From contig OY725497.1 of assembly GCA_963281255.1 (NCBI GenBank), positions 4,456,968 to 4,520,967 on the forward strand: a stretch of DNA of 64,000 nt. The letters are read 5' to 3'. Of the stretch, positions 42,831 to 51,800 are shown in pieces. Each line of letters starts with the position of its first letter. Position 1 is the first letter of the stretch. The position numbers were made by a program, and so were the translations under genes. The notes under the pieces are model-generated. The model was not told where the DNA came from. It was given only the letters and a program-made list of their open reading frames with translations, and did no database searches. This DNA is from Aphrocallistes beatrix. Its lineage: Eukaryota; Porifera; Hexactinellida; Sceptrulophora; Aphrocallistidae.

Positions 42831-43572
42831 TTGTTTGTGTTGATTTAGTAAATGTGTAAACATTTCTTAATATTGTAAACAGTTTGTAAATTTCAATATT
42901 TACGTTAGTAGAATATGTATGATACTTTTCTATTAGTCCCGCTTTCATCACGGCTCAAGTTGGCATGTGTGCTAATTGATTAAGCCACTCTATGCTTCAA
43001 ATTCAAAAGCCGTTATTGATTGCTTTATTTAGTGTTGAGCCTTGGCCCATTATCGCTCAAGCTCTCCTTATTAATTAATTCGATCCTGTCGTTATGGAAT
43101 TTTGATGCTAACCCTTTTCTTTGCAAAATGTGAATGCATTTTATAGATCTGTTGTTAGATGTTATGTTACATTAGCAAGAGCTCTTGATCCGTTAAGTAT
43201 AACTTTAGGTGGATACACTTTGTCCTGAATCTCCTCTATAGGGGTTCTATCTGATCTGAAACCATTCACACTTTAAAGTCCAATATTTGTTTAATTATAG
43301 TACAAACTGCGTAGCTCAACGTCATACATTCCAAGTAACAGGACGGTTTCATCCAATTAGATTTCGAGGCTCATGCGTTACTAATCAGAAATTAATTCTC
43401 CGAATCAGTATAAGCGACATAAGATAAAACTTATTCGGGCAAGCAAAGGCCTTCGGACATAATTAAACAATTGCAGCGGCTCTAATATAACACTAACTCA
43501 TTGATCCATGGTCCAATTGCACATTTTGGCTTAGAAGCCGAAGTTTCACGCCTACGTTATCTGTAGTGCCTA
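42831..43572. other. Intergenic
   Basis: About 740 bp, AT-rich. No gene or repeat recognised. Confidence 0.6.
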
Positions 43573-46500
43573 ATGATACATGCTTTTAACCAGATAATTC
43601 ATGATATGGCATCATCTGACACTCCGGAACTCAACCACGGCTCACCAGATGTAGCCAACGGCCTCGACGAAGACGACTCAGCTGTTAGATCCAAACCGGA
43701 TAATTCGGGGGACATCCCGGAACCCCCACCGGATATGCCGGAAGACTGGGGTGCCGGTACATTCTCCCTCGGAGGGGACGGGTTGAGCGAGGATGATGAT
43801 GAGCCGGTGGAGGAGAGCGCGCCAGAACAAGAGAACGGTGCGAGTGTCGGCGGGGATTCGAGGGGCTCTCTCCTCCAAGCCATCAGACAGGGAGCTCAGC
43901 TGAAACAGGTTCAGGCCCCTCAGCCGCACGACCCGTTGAGGACGGAGCGCGGAGAGTTCAGAGACGTTAGGAGTGAGCTGGCGTCGACACTGATGAGTAA
44001 GCGCATCTCGCAAATGCAGAAATCCAGAAGCAAACTCACCGAGAACGCCGAGGAGATAAACTCCCTTAAGAATGCAGTGGCGACCGCCGCAAGAGAGGGA
44101 CACCGATTCTCCCGCCTGCAGGCCTTGGCGGGAGAGGTGAACGACATGGAGGCGAGCTTGTTGGAGGAGGGGGTCACTCAGGAGGTTCTGAGTAGCCAGT
44201 GCGACTGGCCGGTCTCCCACATCTGCACCCTGCGCAACATCGTGTCAGAGATCGCAACGTTTAAGCAGAACATCAGTACTTGCTTGCAGCAGGAGAGAAA
44301 CATCAAGGTCTGTGAGTTTAAACTATCAAAATATTCAACGGCCGAGTAGAGCGAGTAAATCTTTGCTCCGTTTTTAAGGAATTTTACTGATAATTAATAA
44401 GCTAGAACCTTGGGCGCCAAATAGCAACAGTCCATGGAAACTGTGGAATTTAACTAGTTTTAATCCTACTAAGCAATAGGCCGTAAACTAATTCACAGAA
44501 ACAATAGGTGTGTCATGGAATGCAAGCGGACGCTACGGTCCATTCTTCTTAGCAGGAATGGATCTGCATATTTGACATATGATTAATCCAGGTTAACAAC
44601 AAGACGGTGTCGTCCACACACCTGATCAGCTCACTCAGCAAACTCTGCACCAGCGCTAGCAGCATAAGCGACGAAAATGGCGCCTTCAAGTCAATGATTG
44701 GTTACTTCCGGATAGACAGAGACGAGCTAGAAAGTATGATGAGCGAGGCTCGCACTGTAGCTATCGTGCTTATCTCCGAACTTGTGGAGAAGTCATTCGT
44801 GATCTATGCTATGGCTCTTGAGCAAGGTATGAAGAAGATCGACTTGATTATCCGAGTAAAGAACTCCTACTTCACTCTCGATCAGATTACGAGGCTGTGC
44901 AGAAACATGGAGCAGTGTCTAACAATCCCTCGACATCCAAAGTAAGCCATTGGTACTAACTGCGGAATTATTTCAGTCTCGTTGCCAGTACAAATTTTGA
45001 TAATTTTTGGGAAACAGTTTTGAAAGGCAAAGGCCAAATTAAAATATCAAATCTCCGAAATAGGTTTTCGGAGCTGAATCTGAATACGACCGATCTCCGA
45101 GACATCCACTTCAACCTCCAGAGCGAGGGTCCAGGCGGGAAGCCCGGCCCGACGCATGTTCGGGACGTGGAACTCCAAGACAGTAAAAAGCCTCCGCCGG
45201 TTTCTCACAAACCCAAGCGACTCAGCTTCCTGCAGGACCGAAACAAGGGCGTGACGGAGGAGATGTCGGAGGCTATGGCGGCGGGACTGAGCGGGAAGGT
45301 GCAGGAGCTTCTAGACAAGAGCATACAGCCCAGCATCTACACCTTATGCGAGCAGACTCTAGCCAATGAAACGTTTAAGAGCTGGAATGCGGAGGTAAGC
45401 TGGCATTCATTGTGGAATGTGTCATGCGTATGGCAGTAGAACCGCTTTAAGTGGGACACATTTAGGCCATATTTATTCGTTTTCATACAAATGAACCTCT
45501 ATAAGCGAGAAGTGGGGGAAATAAAAATTTCAGACATTATTTTTCCATTAAAATTAACCTCTTTAATTGAAGGGAAAGTGGTGAAAGAGCGGTTTCTGGA
45601 CACAATTTGCATTCGTTAAAAGGTTGGATCTTAACTTGAACTAGAAAAGAATTTTCAGATCATCTGGGTTATATTTTGCTCCAAACCTAAAATGACAAAA
45701 AATGACTTGAATTTAATATATTTGGATCTATTCACATCATTTTGACTAAATACTACTAGTATATTGTGATTATATACACAGTCATGGAGTTCTACTGTAT
45801 CGCTTAGATCCTGGACGTGGTGATGGCTCATCGAGAGAGGATCCTGAATTCAGAGAGAACAGTGCTGCGCAAGGACTTCACCTGGCTGCTAGAAGCGTCC
45901 AATCAGCGCCAGGTAGAGCTGTTGTCGCGCCTCATCAACCACCACAAAATGTCAATCGACACCGGCCCAATCAACAAAGAAGGTAGCTACCTCACTACGG
46001 TCCATACCCTCAAATATGTCCTCATATCCTATTCTTTTCTCATCTATTCAGCTTATTGTTTTAATCCCATCTTCCAGGAAACACTCTGTTCTACAACTCC
46101 GCACGGAAATGCGACTACGAGATGATGATACACCTATTGGAGCTGGGGGCAAACCCGATAGTCCTGACAGAAGGGAACCAGACTCCGCTCCACTACCTCG
46201 CGATCAAGAAGTTCGCGCCGGGGTCAGTGTCAGAAGTTGTCAACAAAGCAGACTTCGGTTGTCTCAACTTCTCCGCCTACGTCGACAACTCAAGTCTGAG
46301 TGACGTCATTCTCGTTTCCAGCGAAGGCAGAAAGTGAGTATTCTCAGTTCTAATACTTTTAATAAAATAGAGACATTTATCAATGAATAGTCATAAGTGA
46401 AAATTTATAAAATAAAAATGGTTAATTAACAAGTGTTAGGACCTCTGTGTTACTGAGTCAGTTTGGTGTGTGAGTCGATGAAGGGAGTTAGATAATCCGA

Positions 46501-47787
46501 GTGTTTGATTCCGAAACTCAACTCGGGAGAGGCTCTGAACCCAGAGGTGCACCGCTCGGGGCTGTAGCTCCCGGGGCATGGAGCATGCTTCTTGCCCTCG
46601 ACTCCGAAGTTGCGGGCCAGTATGGAGTAGGAGAGGCTCTGCTTCAGGAACCGGTCGCTCCTGTCGCAGTGGTAGGCCGCGGGTCCAGGCGTCCGAGCCC
46701 TGTCCTCCGCGAAGGAGCCAGACAGACTCCTCCCCGTGAGGGAGTAGGCCGGCCCCTTCTGGTGCAGGGCGTTCTCCCGCCCGATCGTCGTTTTTATCAG
46801 ATAGGCGTTAGGCGCCGGAGTGGCACTCGCCCCCCGCTCCCTGGGGAGCACCCCGAAGGAGTAGTGCGGGGACTGCTTGCTGCTGAGGACGCGTCCCGGT
46901 TCCGGCCGGTACGCGCCCGGGCCCGGCGTGGTCGCCCGTCTGAGGGGTTTTATTTTGGGTCTGAGCGAGTAGGAGGGGGCGCCGCTCTTTCCCGTCCGCG
47001 TGAAGGTGGCGGGGATGGCGTGCACAGGCCCGGGGGAGGACCAGGGACGGATGAGACTGGAGCCGAGTTTCTTCCCGAAGGAGTAGGCGGGGGAAATGCA
47101 CCGCGTAGGGTCGTGTCCCAGCTGTCCCGTCTGGCTGGGCAGCACGTACCGCGCGGGGCCCGGGCCTCTCTGCTTGGCCGCTATCTCCGGGCGGTTGACT
47201 CGATCTGTCCCCATCTACCTGCACAGTTAAAACTAAACTCAAACTTACTAGCAACTCGTATGCACAGATTTCATTTCTCTGTTTAGATTCTACGCACACA
47301 GACTGCTGCTGTGTTCTCAAAGTCCCGTGTTCAAGAGTATGCTACAGTCCGGCGTTTGGGATCAAAACGAGAACAACGAACACAATTTCCCAACGATTAG
47401 GTCTCAGGTAGGTGCCAGGACCCATAATTTAGTCGAAATATTATTTAAAAACTTAATGCCTAGGTTCTCTCGCTCACACTGACATACTTGTACACGGGAG
47501 ATCTCGTCTACCCTCACGACGACCTAAACCTGGGTGTGGAGCTGCTAGCATGCGCGCAGCAGTTTCTGATCGAGAGGATGCAAGGGGAAATGGAACACAT
47601 CCTGTCCAAAAAGATCGATAACGGAGTTGTCATCGAGTTGTATCAGGCCGCTCTTAGCTACGGAGCTAATTACCTATTCAACAACTGCTGTCGCCATCTG
47701 TTGATGAACTACACCCATATAGCAGATCCCAACCATGCCTGTCTATTGCACTTATTCGCGACGAAGAAAGAAGAACAGGACAAATGA
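43573..47787 (+). CDS. WH2-ankyrin-BTB protein
   Basis: Seven exons: 43573-44307, 44592-44941, 44977-45394, 45808-45982, 46078-46333, 47287-47407 and 47464-47787; 792 residues. Near residue 97-115 there is a WH2-like actin-binding motif (GSLLQAIRQGAQLKQV) in a disordered acidic region. The middle is helical. Residues about 560-620 resemble ankyrin repeats (GNTLFYNSARKCDYEMMIHL, GNQTPLHYLA). The C-terminal part is a BTB/POZ domain (SLSDVILVSSEGRKFYAHRL, LTLTYLYTGDL) with a BACK-like helical end. The third exon's acceptor was put at 44976 because it restores phase 2 and gives STNFDNFWETVLKG. BTB proteins commonly recruit CUL3. Intron 5 (46334-47286) contains the ODF3 gene on the other strand. 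Confidence 0.8.
45434..45599. mobile_element. Possible pogo/Tigger-type MITE
   Basis: Begins CAGTAGAACCGCTTTAAG and ends AAAGAGCGGTTTCTG, imperfect inverted ends, with an internal GAACCTCTATAAGCGAGAAG that matches the usual start of such elements. No clean TA flanks. Inside the third intron of the BTB gene. Confidence 0.35.
46450..47214 (-). CDS. ODF3: Outer dense fibre protein 3 / CIMAP1 (SHIPPO repeats), nested gene
   Basis: Intronless, 254 residues, the same length as human ODF3. It has a series of SHIPPO/PGP repeats (RGPGPARYVLP, TPGPGAYRPE, ATPAPNAYLI, RTPGPAAYHCD, CPGSYSP) alternating with AYSFGKK, HYSFGV and ELSFG motifs. Sperm tail/ciliary microtubule-associated protein. It lies wholly within intron 5 of the WH2-ankyrin-BTB gene on the opposite strand. 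GC-rich relative to the surrounding intron. Confidence 0.95.
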   Translation of the reverse strand: MGTDRVNRPEIAAKQRGPGPARYVLPSQTGQLGHDPTRCISPAYSFGKKLGSSLIRPWSSPGPVHAIPATFTRTGKSGAPSYSLRPKIKPLRRATTPGPGAYRPEPGRVLSSKQSPHYSFGVLPRERGASATPAPNAYLIKTTIGRENALHQKGPAYSLTGRSLSGSFAEDRARTPGPAAYHCDRSDRFLKQSLSYSILARNFGVEGKKHAPCPGSYSPERCTSGFRASPELSFGIKHSDYLTPFIDSHTKLTQ

Positions 47788-47938
47788 GACTCTTTTGTTT
47801 TTTAAGGTTAACTGGTGTGGATTTGTGTTTGTGTGATAGTGTATATATTTTCGTTACATTTTCTTTCAAACATTAATAACTGGAAGCGTTGATATTAAGT
47901 GCCTATCAAAGGCTGTCTTGTAAAATGAATGTAGATAA

Positions 47939-48619
47939 ATGGCAGAACGCGGACCCGATGAGACAAAGCAGCAAACTCACGAAGCAATTCCAACAGAGAA
48001 CAGTGGTAACGGCAATGCATCAGTCTTAGGAGAAGAAGTGGAAGTAAAGGAAAAACCACACACATCTACTTCGGCGAGCAACGAGGACAAACTCGAGAAG
48101 GCAACTGCGTTAAAGGAGGAAGGGAACGAGCGCTTCAAATCGGGAGACTACAAGGCGGCTATGCGGCTGTATCACCACGCGCTGTTACACGTGAAGGGCC
48201 TTGAAAAGGATGCCTCCGGTCATGTACTTCCCGGGATGAAGTCACGGACACTAACCAAGTCCCAGAGAGCGAAGCAGCTGCAGACCCAGCTGACCTGCTA
48301 CAACAATCTCTCCGTGTGTCTGCTCAAACAGGAGAGGTGGGACCGAGTGGTCACGTACGCCTCGCAGGCCCTCGAGATTCAGACGGACGGCCGTTCTAAA
48401 CCGCTGTACAGGCGCGGGACCGCATACCTCGCTCTGGGAAACTTGGACGGAGCCGATGCGGACCTAAAGCAAGCACACTCTCTCTCCCCCGGCGACCCAG
48501 CCATCAAGCAGCAGTTGGCACTGTTAGCAGAGAAAATGAAAGCGTTCCACGAGCGAGAGAAGAAAATGTACGCAGGAATGTTCGACAGGAAAAGCAAAGA
48601 TTCGAATAAATCAGACTAG
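47939..48619 (+). CDS. TTC9-like TPR protein
   Basis: Single exon, 226 residues. A disordered acidic first 50 residues precede three TPR units of the TTC9/FKBP-like type: ATALKEEGNERFKSGDYKAA, YNNLSVCLLKQERWDRVV and PLYRRGTAYLALGNLDGADA. The end FHEREKKMYAGMFDR matches the TTC9 family C-terminus. TTC9 proteins bind Hsp90-type partners and actin regulators. It starts 152 bp after the BTB gene stop. Confidence 0.85.
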   Translation: MAERGPDETKQQTHEAIPTENSGNGNASVLGEEVEVKEKPHTSTSASNEDKLEKATALKEEGNERFKSGDYKAAMRLYHHALLHVKGLEKDASGHVLPGMKSRTLTKSQRAKQLQTQLTCYNNLSVCLLKQERWDRVVTYASQALEIQTDGRSKPLYRRGTAYLALGNLDGADADLKQAHSLSPGDPAIKQQLALLAEKMKAFHEREKKMYAGMFDRKSKDSNKSD

Positions 48620-48820
48620 TTTTGTAGACTCAATTATTGAAGAAATGGGATGTATTAAAATATATACTTAAATCTTAGTGACGTCATGCCCTCGGTAAAA
48701 ATACAAGAGAATGTGCTGGAATGTAATTAAGTAGCAATACAACTGATTTGACATGAATGAGTGTAGTTCATATAAGGGAGTATATGGGAGTATAGGTACA
48801 CAGTGGAGATCCAGCCTGGA

Positions 48821-51800
48821 TCATGCATGGCACGATTCATTGGATGGAGGAGGAGAGGGTACATTTGCGTCTGGATTATTCCCACCACTCTCCTGTTCTA
48901 GAGATTCTCCTTCTAACGGAGAGAGCTCTACATCCTGGGGACTGTCCACGTGAGTTTCTACAGTTTGAGTTTGAGTATCATCTGTAGGTTGGTCAGTTTC
49001 TGCTTGTGGTTCAATATCTGCTGCTGTATCTGTCTCTACAACTTCTAGCTCACTTTTAGAGTTTCCTTTTCCTTCAGGATCAGTCATCTCATCCTGATCT
49101 TCTCCCTTTTCTAGAACAGGAGAATCCGACTGGCTGGATTCGTTAGCTTCAATGGACTGCGTTAGCTGTTCATCTAACTGCATTGCTTTCTCTACCGTGG
49201 AATTTCCCTCTTCTTGAGGTACATTTTCTGTTTCCACTTTACTATAGACAGTCTCTCCATCTACGCCCCCGTCTCTACTCGGAGAAGCAACACTGACAGA
49301 TGTAGGATCCGTTTCCAGCTGATCTGCCTGTAAGGCAGACTGTATTGCTGCTATAATCTCATTCTCGCCTTCGGGTGTCAGCACATCATCGACTTCTGCG
49401 TCAATCTTCTCAACCTCTGACAATTCTGATTTCTCTAAAGCATTCTCGCCCGTAGGCGGATCAACTGGATCGACTTTATTTTCTAAATCAACTTGGTTAG
49501 GCTGACTCTGTTCATCTGAATTCTGGAGGTTAGGCTCATTCTGCTCATCTGAATTCTGGAGGTTAGCCTCACTCTGTTCATCTGAATTCTGGAGGTTAGG
49601 CTTACTCTGTTCATCTGAATTCTGGAGGTTAGGCTTACTCTGTTCAACTGAATTCTGGAGGTTAGGCTTACTCTGTTCATCTGAATTTTGGAGGTTAGGC
49701 TCACTCTGTTCATCTGAATTCTGGAGGTTAGCTAGTGATCGGGATGTGTTCGTCAGTTCCTCTCCTTCAGAGGTCGGGGCTCTCTCAGTCTCAGACGTCA
49801 GCTCTTTTTCTCGAGGATAGAACTCGGATTCTTCCCAGTTCGGGTCTCTCCAGTCTGTTATCGTTGTCTCTTTAACTCCGTCCGGACAGTCTTTCGTACA
49901 GGTTATCTTCCATTCCTTAGAAAAGGTCATCTTAACTCCCATTTCTGTTTCTGACTTCTCTTCTGTCTTTATCGCCTCGACTTCTGGAGAGAGAAGAATC
50001 TTAACGGGAGCAGACACACTTGGAGACACATTTCCTGACTTTTCCGAGCTGGCGGAGAGTTCTGGCTGAGAACTAAGTAATTTGAGCGAGGATTTAGAGA
50101 GAGTTGGCTCAATCCCTGGTTGCTGTTGGGAGACTGGATTATCTGTCTCGAGTTCCTGGTTGGGATTCGCACAAATACAATCGTCCGTGCACTGAACAGG
50201 TTCTGGACAGTTGGAACAGTCACAGCCATGTGAAGCATCTTCAATGCAGACATTTGTAACATCAAAATTTGAAACCTTCTCCTGAGGAGTTTCATCTTCC
50301 TTTGCATCATTTTCTGTTCTCTCAACCTCATCTTGTCTCGACTGACTTCTGCTAGGAATATCCTGTCTCGATTGACTTCTAGATATAATATCTTCTTGCC
50401 TCGATTGACTTCTGCTAGGAATATCTTGCCTCGATTGACTTCTAGATATAATATCTTCTTGCCTCGATTGACTTCTGCTAGGAATATCTTCTTGTCTTGA
50501 CTGACTTCTGCTCGGAATATCTTCTTGCCTCGATTGACTTCTGCTAGGAATATCTTCTTGCCTCGACTGACTTCTAGATAGAATATCTTCTTGCCTCGAT
50601 TGACTTCTGCTAGGTATATCTTCTTGCCTCGATTGACTTCTGTTAGGAATATCTTCTTGTCTTGACTGACTTCTGCTCGGAATATCTTCTTGCCTCGATT
50701 GACTTCTGCTAGGAATATCTTCTTGCCTCGACTGACTTCTAGATAGAATATCTTCTTGCCTCGATTGACTTCTGCTAGGTATATCTTCTTGCCTCGATTG
50801 ACTTCTGCTAGGAATATCTTCTTGCCTCGATTGACTTCTGCTAGGAATATCTTCTTGCCTCGATTGACTTCTGCTAGGAATATCTTCTTGCCTCGACTGA
50901 CTTCTAGATAGAATATCTTCTTGCCTCGATTGACTTCTGCTAGGTATATCTTCTTGCCTCGATTGACTTCTGCTAGGAATATCTTCTTGCCTCGATTGAC
51001 TTCTGCTAGGAACATCTTGCCTCGATTGACTTCTGCTAGGAACATCTTGCCTTGATTGACTTCTAGATAGAATATCTTCTTGTCTCGATTGACTTCTGCT
51101 AGGTATATCTTCTTGCCTCGATTGACTCCTGATAGGAATATCTTCTTGTCTCGATTGACTTCTGCTAGGAACATCTTGCCTTGATTGACTTCTGCTAGGA
51201 ATATCTTCTTGCCTCGATTGACTTCTGCTAGGAGTATCTTCTTGCCTCGATTGACTTCTGCTAGGAACATCTTGCCTCGACTGACTTCTAGATAGAATAT
51301 CTTCTTGCCTCGATTGACTTCTGCTAGGTATATCTTCTTGCCTCGATTGACTTCTGCTAGGAATATCTTCTTGCCTCGACTGACTTCTGCTCGGAATATC
51401 TTCTTGCCTCGACTGACTTCTGCTCGGAACATCTTGCCTCGATTGACTTCTGCTAGGAACATCTTGCCTCGATTGACTTCTGCTAGGAACATCTTGCCTT
51501 GATTGACTTCTAGATAGAATATCTTCTTGTCTCGATTGACTTCTGCTAGGTATATCTTCTTGCCTCGATTGACTCCTGATAGGAATATCTTCTTGTCTCG
51601 ATTGACTTCTGCTAGGAATATCTTGCCTTGATTGACTTCTGCTAGGAACATCTTGCCTCGATTGACTTCTGCTAGGAATATCTTCTTGCCTCGATTGACT
51701 TCTGCTAGGAATATCTTCTTGCCTCGATTGACTTCTGCTAGGAATATCTTCTTGCCTCGACTGACTCCTGCTAGCTGAACTCTTCATCCCTATTTTGTCC

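Noticed and set aside
46501..47286. 261-codon plus-strand frame over ODF3
   Set aside because: Shadow of the GC-rich ODF3 coding strand; the minus strand has clear SHIPPO repeats.
49969..51651. 560-codon minus-strand frame rich in VNRGKK
   Set aside because: An artefact of the 33/30-bp repeat having no stop in a second frame; mentioned only as a curiosity under the minisatellite.
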